A DNA stretch of 11,628 nucleotides, from assembly GCA_015661095.1 (NCBI GenBank), contig JACVQI010000042.1, positions 555 through 12,182 of the forward strand, read 5' to 3'. This document shows positions 6,258 to 11,628 of the stretch, piece by piece. Within the stretch, counting starts at the first letter, position 1, and every line of letters begins with the position of its first letter. A program made the position numbers and the translations under genes. The notes beneath the pieces were generated by a model that searched no databases, was not told where the DNA came from, and was given only the letters and a program-made list of their open reading frames with translations. The stretch is from Gammaproteobacteria bacterium (GTDB lineage Bacteria; Pseudomonadota; Gammaproteobacteria; Eutrophobiales; Eutrophobiaceae).

Positions 6258-6824
6258 ATGAAAATTCAATTCAGCAATATAACCAAATATACGGCCATCG
6301 CGGGCCTGGCCCTGAGCCTGGGTCTGCCGGTACTGGCACAGGATGCGGATACCGGCGCTGACAAACGGCCGACACCGGAGGAACGGCAGGCGCAGCGGGA
6401 GCAGGCGCGCAAGGAATACCTGGCCCAGAATCCGGATCTGGCGAAGCGACTGGAGGAACAACGCAAGGAACGTGCGGCCAAACGTGCGGAGTTCCTGAAG
6501 GAGAATCCGGACGTAGCCAAACGCCTGGAAGAACGCCAGAAGGAGCAGGAAGCCCGGCGCGAAGAGCAGCGGCTGGACCGGGAAGCGCAAAGAGTCGAGC
6601 GCGAGCAGCGGTTTGAGGAATTTATGGCGAACAATCCCGAACGTGCCGAGGAGATTCAGCAGCACTGGCAAGACCGGCAGACGCAGCGCGAGGAATTCAG
6701 GCAGGAGCATCCCGAATTTGCCGAACGTTATGCAGAGCGCCGGCAGCATCGCCCTGACGAGGGACGCGGCATGGGCCGGGGCGGGCAGTTTAACCGTGGC
6801 GGGCCCAACCGGGGCGGCAGATAA
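6258..6824 (+). CDS. Exported Glu/Arg/Gln-rich helical repeat protein
   Basis: The protein is 188 aa. A signal peptide (MKIQFSNITKYTAIAG..LPVLA, cut after Ala27) exports it to the periplasm. The mature part is almost entirely charged helix with a repeating unit (E-Y/F-L/M/R-x-x-N/H-P-[D/E]-x-A-x-R-x-x-E). The Pro pivots lie at residues 59, 84, 127 and 152, that is 25 residues apart within each pair. The C-terminus (about 169-188) is a Gly/Arg/Asn-rich tail. There are no cysteines and no enzymatic motif. GAGGAG (6246-6251), six bases upstream, fixes the start. I do not recognise a named family. It resembles in style the DUF3106-like protein encoded 1.2 kb downstream and the periplasmic helical stress proteins of the CpxP/Spy kind, but the LTxxQ motif of those is absent. 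It probably forms the first unit of the sigma-factor locus. Confidence 0.8.
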   Translation: MKIQFSNITKYTAIAGLALSLGLPVLAQDADTGADKRPTPEERQAQREQARKEYLAQNPDLAKRLEEQRKERAAKRAEFLKENPDVAKRLEERQKEQEARREEQRLDREAQRVEREQRFEEFMANNPERAEEIQQHWQDRQTQREEFRQEHPEFAERYAERRQHRPDEGRGMGRGGQFNRGGPNRGGR

Positions 6825-6835
6825 GGACTGACGCA

Positions 6836-6868
6836 ATCCGGCCGGGGCAACACCATGACCGGCCGGAT
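6836..6868. other. Perfect 10-bp G+C-rich inverted repeat before the sigma gene
   Basis: ATCCGGCCGG (6836-6845) pairs with CCGGCCGGAT (6859-6868) around a 13-base loop. It starts 11 bases after the stop of the secreted repeat protein gene. It may end that transcript, but there is no T-run. It also overlaps the -35 region of the probable sigma promoter, so a DNA-binding role is possible. Confidence 0.6.
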
Positions 6869-6883
6869 GGTCTGAGCTACAAT
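6855..6883 (+). promoter_or_regulatory. Sigma70-like promoter for the ECF operon
   Basis: ATGACC (6855-6860), a 17-base spacer and TACAAT (6878-6883) match the consensus at 4 of 6 and 5 of 6 positions. The transcript would start near 6890, giving a leader of about 30 bases to the proposed CTG start at 6920 and excluding the ATG at 6882 from the message. Confidence 0.5.
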
Positions 6884-6908
6884 GGCCGCTAACAGATTCA
6901 AATTGCCT

Positions 6909-6913
6909 GGGAG
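6909..6913 (+). promoter_or_regulatory. Ribosome-binding site deciding the sigma start
   Basis: GGGAG is followed by six bases and then CTG (6920-6922). It is the only good ribosome-binding match in the open frame upstream of the sigma region 2 coding sequence. Confidence 0.5.
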
Positions 6914-6919
6914 CAAGTT

Positions 6920-7453
6920 CTGGAAAATACTCTGGCCCTGGACAGGTTTCTCGCCGGCGTCGAGCGGCGGGCATTTCGTCTGGCGCGTATCGCAACCGGC
7001 AACACCGACGATGCCCTGGATATCGTCCAGGATGCCATGTTCAAACTGGTGGAGAAATATGCCGGCCGCCCGGACGCTGAATGGGGGCCGCTGTTTCACC
7101 GCATCCTGCAAAGCCGGATCCAGGACTGGCACCGGCGCACCAGCGTCCGGGACCGCTTCCGGGGCTGGCTGGGACTGACGGATGAAGATGAGGATCCCAT
7201 GCAGCAGGTGGTTGACGAACGTGACGGCGATCCGGAACATGTACTGCAAACGCAGCGCGGGATCGCGGAACTGGAGCAGCTCCTGCATACCCTGCCGGTC
7301 CGGCAACAGCAGGCCTTCCTGCTCCGGACGCTGGAGGGACTGGATGTCAGTGATACGGCGCGGGCCATGGCCTGTTCGGAAGGCAGTGTCAAGACCCATT
7401 ACTTTCGCGCTGTGCATACATTGAGAGACAAACTGGGTGAGCATTGGCCATGA
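6920..7453 (+). CDS. ECF RNA polymerase sigma factor, probable CTG start
   Basis: The protein is 177 aa if counted from CTG 6920. Region 2 is visible as ERRAFRLARIATGNTDDAL and DIVQDAMFKLVEKY, and region 4 as LPVRQQQAFLLRTLEGLDV with the helix-turn-helix ACSEGSVKTHYFRAVHTL. The WGPLFHRILQSRIQDWHRR segment joins region 2 to the linker. It directs core polymerase to its own promoters in response to an envelope or other signal. The frame is closed by TAA at 6890-6892 and contains no ATG, GTG or TTG before ATG 7037. That ATG would remove most of region 2, so CTG 6920 behind GGGAG is the best start (product M-ENTLALDRFLAGVE). A sequence error or an ATG-to-CTG change is the alternative. The stop overlaps the next gene by four bases (ATGA). 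Confidence 0.85.
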   Translation: MENTLALDRFLAGVERRAFRLARIATGNTDDALDIVQDAMFKLVEKYAGRPDAEWGPLFHRILQSRIQDWHRRTSVRDRFRGWLGLTDEDEDPMQQVVDERDGDPEHVLQTQRGIAELEQLLHTLPVRQQQAFLLRTLEGLDVSDTARAMACSEGSVKTHYFRAVHTLRDKLGEHWP

Positions 7454-7791
7454 CAGATAAAGACAGAGACTGGCTGGAACCGGTACGTGCGGAGCTGCAA
7501 CAAAGCGTCGACACCATCGATGCCGCGACGCGTGCGCGGCTGGCGCACATCCGGCAGCAGGCACTGACGCGGGCGCCATCCAGTCGCTTACCCCGTTACG
7601 CATTCCCGGTCGTGGCAGTGCTGGCCACCGCCTGCCTCGTGATCGCCATTACCTTGAACCTGCGCCAGCCACAACCGGCACAGTATGAAATGATCGACGA
7701 TCTGGATCTGATCACCACTTCCGAAAGCCTGGAGCTGATCGAGGATCTGGAGTTTTATGAGTGGCTGGAAGACTATGATCTGCCGGGGTAG
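7450..7791 (+). CDS. Single-span membrane protein, probable anti-sigma partner (DUF3619-like)
   Basis: The protein is 113 aa. Residues 1-50 are a charged helical cytoplasmic part (DWLEPVRAELQQSVDTIDAATRARLAHIRQQAL), 51-71 a hydrophobic membrane span, and 72-113 a very acidic periplasmic tail (LDLITTSESLELIEDLEFYEWLEDYD). The topology and the ATGA overlap with the sigma gene are what is expected of an anti-sigma factor that holds the sigma factor at the membrane. No zinc anti-sigma motif (HxxxCxxC) is present. The N-terminal pattern recalls DUF3619 proteins found next to such sigma genes. The assignment is by context and topology, not by a diagnostic motif. ATG 7450 is preferred to an upstream TTG at 7444 because of the GGGTGAG sequence before it. 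Confidence 0.75.
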   Translation: MTDKDRDWLEPVRAELQQSVDTIDAATRARLAHIRQQALTRAPSSRLPRYAFPVVAVLATACLVIAITLNLRQPQPAQYEMIDDLDLITTSESLELIEDLEFYEWLEDYDLPG

Positions 7792-8011
7792 CCTGATGCT
7801 GATAGTGTTGGCAAATGTTTCAACTCTGGCTTACGCGGCGGATGAACCCGTGACAGAAGAGCCCGCGCCGGATTTTATCGAGTTTCTGGGGGAATGGGAG
7901 ACAGCCGATGGGGAGTGGGTTGATCCGAATGAACTGGAGCAGACGGAGGCTGATACACAAGCCGATGCCGATCTGGAACTGGCGCCGGCGGAGGAACAAA
8001 CCGATGAATAA
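7775..8011 (+). CDS. Small exported acidic protein of the ECF operon
   Basis: The protein is 78 aa from ATG 7775; an in-frame ATG at 7757 would add six residues. The N-terminus MICRGSLMLIVLANVSTLAYA is a signal peptide, cut before ADEP. The mature 57 or so residues are strongly acidic with one recognisable block, DFIEFLGEWETADGEWVDPNEL, followed by a Glu/Asp/Ala/Thr tail without structure. It overlaps the preceding gene by 17 bases and the following one by 8, so the three are translated together. I do not recognise a named family, though similar short exported proteins with a FLGEW...GEWVDP block accompany sigma-factor operons with DUF3106 genes. It may interact with the acidic or basic exported partners encoded beside it. 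Confidence 0.75.
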   Translation: MICRGSLMLIVLANVSTLAYAADEPVTEEPAPDFIEFLGEWETADGEWVDPNELEQTEADTQADADLELAPAEEQTDE

Positions 8012-8765
8012 ATGTCTGGGCCGCATTATATTATCGAGCCTGTTGATACTGCCTTGCGCAAGTGGTTATGCGGCGGATACGGTGCCTTGGAGCAGCCTGA
8101 CGGAAGAAGAAAAACAGGTCCTGAAAGCGCTGGAACCGCGCTGGGATCAGTTGCCAGCGCAACGCCAGCAGAACCTGATCCGCGGCGCCGAACGGTTCCG
8201 GGAGATGAGCCCGGAGGAGCGGCAGCGGGCGCAGGAACGCTTCCGGCAATGGCGCGGCAGAAGCCCGCAGGAACGGGAACAGATCCGCGAGCGCTTCAGC
8301 CGCTACCGGGAACTGCCACCGGAACAGCGGCAGCGGCTGCAACGCCGGCAGGAAAGGTTTAACCAACTGACACCTGAACAACAGCGGGCCTTGCGGGAGC
8401 GGTTTCAGAACATGACACCGGAGCAACGCCAGCAATTCCGGCGTGAGATGGCAACCATCCAGCGTGGGCGGATGGAGCAATTACGTAAACGTCTGGAGGA
8501 AATGCCGCAAGAAGAAAGGCATGCCTTCCGGGAGCGCTGGCTGGGTATGTCGCCACAGGAGCGGCAGGAATATCTGGAGCGCGAGTTTCAGCAGCCTGAT
8601 GATCGTAATGGTGACCGCCAGCGTGAACGAGAGCGGGACCGTGACATGACTGAGCGGCAACCACGTGGGTTCGATAATGGCCGGGGCGCGATGCGTCCGC
8701 CGAACAACCAACCGATCCAGCGTTCCGTACAACCTCCCGCCCAGAGGCCAGCGCCCGGGCGATGA
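8004..8765 (+). CDS. DUF3106-like exported repeat protein
   Basis: The protein is 253 aa. The signal peptide MNKCLGRIILSSLLILPCASGYA is cut before ADTVPW. After W29-SSLTEEEKQVLKALEPRW comes a series of helical repeats opening S/T/P-P-[EQ]-[EQ]-R-Q. The prolines are at 70, 88, 106 and 124 (18-residue spacing), then 139, 168 and 184, typical of DUF3106 proteins. The last 60 residues are a Pro/Arg/Asn-rich tail. The mature chain has no cysteine. GGAGGA (7990-7995) is 8 bases before ATG 8004, and the ATG overlaps the stop of the previous gene, ruling out the longer open frame from 7908, which lacks a signal peptide start. Its function is unknown. It is the probable periplasmic output or sensor of the sigma operon, by context. 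Confidence 0.85.
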   Translation: MNKCLGRIILSSLLILPCASGYAADTVPWSSLTEEEKQVLKALEPRWDQLPAQRQQNLIRGAERFREMSPEERQRAQERFRQWRGRSPQEREQIRERFSRYRELPPEQRQRLQRRQERFNQLTPEQQRALRERFQNMTPEQRQQFRREMATIQRGRMEQLRKRLEEMPQEERHAFRERWLGMSPQERQEYLEREFQQPDDRNGDRQRERERDRDMTERQPRGFDNGRGAMRPPNNQPIQRSVQPPAQRPAPGR

Positions 8766-8802
8766 CTATAGCAGGGTAGGACTGAGGCACGACGCGAGCC
8801 GC

Positions 8803-8874
8803 ATGTTGGGCTGAGGTACGAAGCCCAACGTGGAGTATTAGATAGTCGGGTTTCATTGCATTCAACCAACCTAC
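8803..8874. repeat. Palindromic repeat copy 4 (degenerate)
   Basis: Left arm TGTTGGGCTGAGGTACGAAG with inner pairing GTTGGGCT/AGCCCAAC; right arm TCGGGTTTCATTGCATTC then AACCAACCTAC, which has lost a base relative to AACCCAACCTAC. The spacer is 18 bases. A further partial arm, GTAGGACTGAGGCACGACG (8776-8794), lies just before it. It sits between the sigma operon and the DUF1801 gene and may end the operon transcript. Confidence 0.7.
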
Positions 8875-8902
8875 ATTAACAAGAAAAATTGGGGGAGCAT
8901 CT

Positions 8903-9319
8903 ATGGCTGAAACAAAAACCAAACCAACCGACGCCAGCGTCACGGATTTTCTCGATCGGGTAAAGAACGAACAAAAACGTCAGGACGCCTATACCCTGCT
9001 ACGGCTGATGAAAACCATCACACGCAAGCAACCGAAGATGTGGGGTCCCAGCATTATCGGATTCGACAAGTATCACTACCGCTACGAGAGCGGCCGTGAA
9101 GGCGATATCTGCATGATCGGATTTTCTCCCCGCAGCCAGGCACTGACCCTGTATCTGATGTCCGGGTTTACCAGCTATAAGGAGTTATTGAAGAAACTGG
9201 GCAAGCATAAGATCAGCAAAGCCTGTCTGTATATCAATAAACTGGCAGACATCGATCTCGATGTGTTGCAGGAGATCATCAAGGCATCGTACCGGTATAC
9301 GAAGAAAAAATACGACTGA
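8903..9319 (+). CDS. DUF1801 (YdhG/iron-chaperone-like fold) protein
   Basis: This 138-residue cytoplasmic protein fits the DUF1801 family. It opens with a variable tail, then SVTDFLDRVKNEQKRQDAYTLLRLMKTIT, the family core PKMWGPSIIGFDKYHYRYESGREGDICMIGFSPR, and the closing KHKISKACLYINKLADIDLDVLQEIIKAS. The length and order fit a complete member. The family is small, globular and related to the frataxin-like YdhG fold; its function is not established. The start is supported by GGGGGAG (8890-8896). It stands alone between a palindromic repeat and a 217-base gap and shows no clear functional link to the neighbours. Confidence 0.88.
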   Translation: MAETKTKPTDASVTDFLDRVKNEQKRQDAYTLLRLMKTITRKQPKMWGPSIIGFDKYHYRYESGREGDICMIGFSPRSQALTLYLMSGFTSYKELLKKLGKHKISKACLYINKLADIDLDVLQEIIKASYRYTKKKYD

Positions 9320-9396
9320 TGCAGTAACCGAACGGATTGGGGATTCTAAAGAATTACCGCGTTGATTGAATGCACAGAATCAGGACTGGAGGAGTT

Positions 9397-9440
9397 GTGA
9401 AGCGTAGACAGAAGTTTCCTAGGGTGTAGCATATCTACAC
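9397..9440 (+). other. Micro-ORF and hairpin in the gap before the cyclase gene
   Basis: In the 217-base gap (9320-9536) a strong ribosome-binding match GGAGGAG (9388-9394) precedes GTG 9397, which opens a ten-codon frame (MKRRQKFPRV, stop at 9427-9429). The stop overlaps the inverted repeat GTGTAG (9424-9429) / CTACAC (9435-9440). This could be a leader peptide with a hairpin, or the remnant of a lost gene start. Nothing else was recognised in this gap. Confidence 0.25.
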
Positions 9441-9536
9441 GGTGTATCATTGTAAATCAGCACACACGATTGGGCTAGTGATTGCCTGGTCATGGCTGAG
9501 TGATTGTGATCCCACGACTGCCCGAGCAATCGCCCG

Positions 9537-11303
9537 ATGACAAGAAAGCGTTTAACAACTGCAGGGTTTCTGATTCTGGTTTTACTGGCACTGGTTTTCC
9601 ATTTTTTCAGGGTATTTGTCCACATGGATAATGGTTTGCTTGCCTGGCAGTTCCAAAGCTTGCGCGACCATTTCCCTCGATCAATAGATAACGACGTTGT
9701 AATCGTTGGCATCGATGAACAGACATTTTTCGCCTATCCTGAACCGTTGGCGTTATGGCATCCTCACCTGGGAAAATTTTTTCATGCGATGGCGATTGCC
9801 AGACCCTCCGTAGTCGGCGTAGATCTGGTGATGCCTGAAAAATCGTACGATTTTGTTCGTGAAGGGATCGACAGAGAACTGTTACAAGGATTACTGCGCC
9901 TGAAAACAGCATCACCCGTTGTGCTAGGGCAAACACTTGATGCAACGGGTCGTGTTCGCCCCCTGTTTGCACCGATTATGTCCGTGCTGGATCAGAATGC
10001 CTTCGGCCTGGTAATGGTGATGAATGATGCTGATGGAATCATAAGACGATTTGATTCATCGATACGTTTTACCGATGATACAGTCCCTACACTGGCTGCA
10101 CTCATGGCAGCGAGGACCGGAGTAGAACCGGAATCGGGTTATATCAATTACTCAATCGGCAACCATTTTTCCTACATTCCAATGCAGCAGGTCAATCAAT
10201 GGTATGAGGATGATGATGAAACACAACTCAGAAAATTATTCAGTGATAGACCAGTGTTAATTGGAAGTGTTCTGCCTTTTGATGACAGGCATGATGCTCC
10301 TGTACCATTGTATGTTTCAGAAAAGAGCAACCCAAGGGTTCCGGGAATTTTTATCCATGCGCAAATCCTGCGATCTGTACTCGCTGGTCAGGTTTTGCAG
10401 CCGATTAGTCCTGTTATCGCACTCCTGTTGCTGTACCTTGCCTTGCTGTTTTACTGGTTCGGTCACAAGCCGCTGGTTAGCGTACCTTTATTTCTGGTAT
10501 TCACATGCCTGCTTATATCCGGATCAACTTTCATTCTGTGGCAAGGCAGGATTCTGCCGGTGATGACTTCCATACTGGTTGCTGCGATGGCGATCCTGGG
10601 TCGGCTGGGACTTGAAGGGGTTTATACCATTCTGGAAAAACGCAGACTGCAGGCATCCTTTGGCCGCTATGTCAGCCCGAATGTTCTTGAACAAATCCTG
10701 ACCGGAGAAATCAATCCGGCAATGGTCGGCGAGAGGAAGCGGATATGTGTGTTGTTTTCAGGTATACGAAATTTCACAACCCGTAGTGAATCGCAACCAC
10801 CGGAAGCGATTATTGCCCTGCTGAACAGTTATTTCAACGAGATGACATCGGTTATTCATGCCCATGGCGGCACAGTGGATAAATATATAGGTGACGGGCT
10901 GATGGCATTTTTCGGCGCCCCGAACCAGTTGAAAAATCCCGCGCAGCAGGCCTTTCTCGCAGCCACGCAGATGTTGAACAGGCTTGAAGTTCTGAACCTG
11001 CAATTAAAGCCGCAGGACATCGAGGAAATACATATCGGAATCGGTCTGCACCTGGGCGACGCGGTTGTGGGGCATGTGGGTTCAACAACGCGGCATGAAT
11101 ACACCGTCATCGGCGATACCGTCAACCTGGCTGCGCGCCTTGAGGGTAAATCCAGGGACCTGGGATATCCTGTAATTTGCTCGACTTCCGTAGCTCATAG
11201 TATAGAATTACCGGAACAGTTGGTCCCGCTCGGTAAAACAAACATTAAGGGCAGGGCTGATGAACAAGTATTCGGATGGAGGCCGGATATCCACCGGAGG
11301 TAA
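9537..11303 (+). CDS. CHASE2-domain class III nucleotide cyclase with one metal Asp replaced
   Basis: The protein is 588 aa. A first membrane span lies at about 9-28. The periplasmic CHASE2 sensor domain (about 40-285, with VVIVGIDEQTFF, VVGVDLVMPE, PVLIGSV and GIFIHAQILRSVL) follows, then three membrane spans (about 290-310, 315-335, 338-358). A linker with ASFGRYVSP precedes the class III cyclase domain (about 400-580). Catalytic features kept: Asp453 (second metal ligand) in DKYIGDG, Lys449 and Thr523 (adenine-type specificity pair), and the transition-state residues Asn530 and Arg534 in VNLAAR. The first metal ligand, normally Asp in FSDIRGFT, is Gly409 (FSGIRNFT). Full activity is therefore doubtful. 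The ribosome-binding site before ATG 9537 is weak. The gene is more A+T-rich than its left neighbours. The next gene starts 6 bases after the stop. Confidence 0.9.
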   Translation: MTRKRLTTAGFLILVLLALVFHFFRVFVHMDNGLLAWQFQSLRDHFPRSIDNDVVIVGIDEQTFFAYPEPLALWHPHLGKFFHAMAIARPSVVGVDLVMPEKSYDFVREGIDRELLQGLLRLKTASPVVLGQTLDATGRVRPLFAPIMSVLDQNAFGLVMVMNDADGIIRRFDSSIRFTDDTVPTLAALMAARTGVEPESGYINYSIGNHFSYIPMQQVNQWYEDDDETQLRKLFSDRPVLIGSVLPFDDRHDAPVPLYVSEKSNPRVPGIFIHAQILRSVLAGQVLQPISPVIALLLLYLALLFYWFGHKPLVSVPLFLVFTCLLISGSTFILWQGRILPVMTSILVAAMAILGRLGLEGVYTILEKRRLQASFGRYVSPNVLEQILTGEINPAMVGERKRICVLFSGIRNFTTRSESQPPEAIIALLNSYFNEMTSVIHAHGGTVDKYIGDGLMAFFGAPNQLKNPAQQAFLAATQMLNRLEVLNLQLKPQDIEEIHIGIGLHLGDAVVGHVGSTTRHEYTVIGDTVNLAARLEGKSRDLGYPVICSTSVAHSIELPEQLVPLGKTNIKGRADEQVFGWRPDIHRR

Positions 11304-11308
11304 TAACT

Positions 11309-11628
11309 ATGCTGATCGCCGGAAAACTGCTAAGGCTGCATGCCATACCAGTGTTGAGCCTGGTTTCCTTGTCCATGTTTGTAAACTCAAGTTTATTCGC
11401 CGGTGATGAGGCTATCGCTATGATAACGGACGTTGTTGGCGAGGTCGCGGTGATCTCGGCAAACCAGGAACAGAGGGCCGAGATACTGATGTCCGTTCGT
11501 TCCGGAGATCAGATCCGTGTTGGTGCCTCCGAACTCTTGACACTCGTCTATTACAATAACGCCAGGGAATATATTTTTTCCGGCCCGGCAGACATTGATA
11601 TCACCGATAACGCCCCACTCGCCAGTAC
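11309..11628 (+). CDS. Exported FecR-like protein, 3'-truncated by window edge
   Basis: 106 codons are visible from ATG 11309, with no stop before the edge. GGAGG (11296-11300), overlapping the end of the cyclase gene, lies 8 bases upstream, so the two are probably one operon. The N-terminus (MLIAGKLLRLHAIPVLSLVS...NSSLFA) is a signal peptide, cut near Ala32 before GDEAIAMITDVVGEVAVIS. The next part, RSGDQIRVGASELLTLVYYNNAREYIFSGPADIDI, follows the FecR-type pattern of a small beta-rich exported domain. Such proteins commonly neighbour CHASE2 proteins, which suggests that the exported domain works with the periplasmic CHASE2 sensor. The family assignment is moderate because only the first third or so is visible. 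Confidence 0.7.
   Translation, partial: MLIAGKLLRLHAIPVLSLVSLSMFVNSSLFAGDEAIAMITDVVGEVAVISANQEQRAEILMSVRSGDQIRVGASELLTLVYYNNAREYIFSGPADIDITDNAPLAS

Noticed and set aside
6231..6995. 254-codon minus-strand frame opposite the exported repeat protein
   Set aside because: Its Leu/Arg/Phe-rich product simply mirrors the Glu/Gln/Arg repeat on the other strand; no ribosome-binding site or domain.
6882..7178. ATG-initiated 98-codon frame overlapping the sigma 5' end
   Set aside because: The product has no sigma motifs, the ATG is at the -10 box of the likely promoter, and the sigma region 2 sequence is in another frame. A frameshift linking the two was considered but needs no support from the sequence.
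6728..7603. 291-codon minus-strand frame opposite the sigma gene
   Set aside because: The plus strand encodes an unmistakable sigma factor with overlapping partner gene; the antisense product has no family features.
7908..8003. N-terminal extension of the DUF3106-like gene to ATG 7908
   Set aside because: It would bury the signal peptide 32 residues inside the protein, and a strong GGAGGA site precedes the internal ATG 8004.
8359..8943. 194-codon minus-strand frame across the repeat and DUF3106-like gene
   Set aside because: It spans a degenerate palindromic repeat and the antisense of an exported repeat protein; its Ala/Pro/His-rich product has no motif.

Overview
The window reads as a piece of a gammaproteobacterial chromosome. 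The evidence is the RlmD, YgjP, OsmC, Fic and DUF3106-type proteins, the moderately high G+C of most genes, and dispersed palindromic repeats of the GTAGGTTGGGTTGA...TCAACCCAACCTAC type. No ribosomal RNA, tRNA, CRISPR array, transposase or phage gene was seen. The genus cannot be fixed from the sequence; a Chromatiales-like or related chemolithotrophic lineage is only a guess.

Left part (1-3560). A partial, secreted, glucuronoyl-esterase-like hydrolase runs leftward off the window. It is divergent from an OsmC-family thiol protein. About 290 bases of tandemly duplicated palindromic repeat follow, then rlmD (23S rRNA m5U methyltransferase) tightly followed by a small L,D-transpeptidase-fold protein that has no signal peptide.

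Middle part (3561-6042). A Fic-family AMP-transferase-like protein carries its own N-terminal inhibitory motif and a C-terminal winged helix. It is preceded by a striking cluster of five 10-bp-phased TGCGCA units, probably its own operator. Next is a YgjP-type zinc metalloprotein, another palindromic repeat, and an orphan HigA-like antitoxin. The antitoxin keeps a promoter/operator but has no toxin gene.

Right-middle (6043-8765). This is the most coherent system in the window. A secreted, Glu/Arg/Gln-rich repeat protein sits behind a perfect TGTGA-N6-TCACA site. Downstream is a four-gene overlapping operon: an ECF sigma factor (apparently starting at CTG), a single-span membrane protein likely acting as its anti-sigma partner, a small acidic exported protein, and a DUF3106-like exported protein with 18-residue repeats. 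I infer an envelope-sensing sigma module whose exported members are charged helical proteins.

Right part (8766-11628). After another degenerate palindromic repeat come a DUF1801 protein, a CHASE2-class III nucleotide cyclase in a visibly more A+T-rich stretch, and the start of an exported FecR-like protein that runs off the window. The cyclase lacks one of its two metal-binding aspartates (Gly409).
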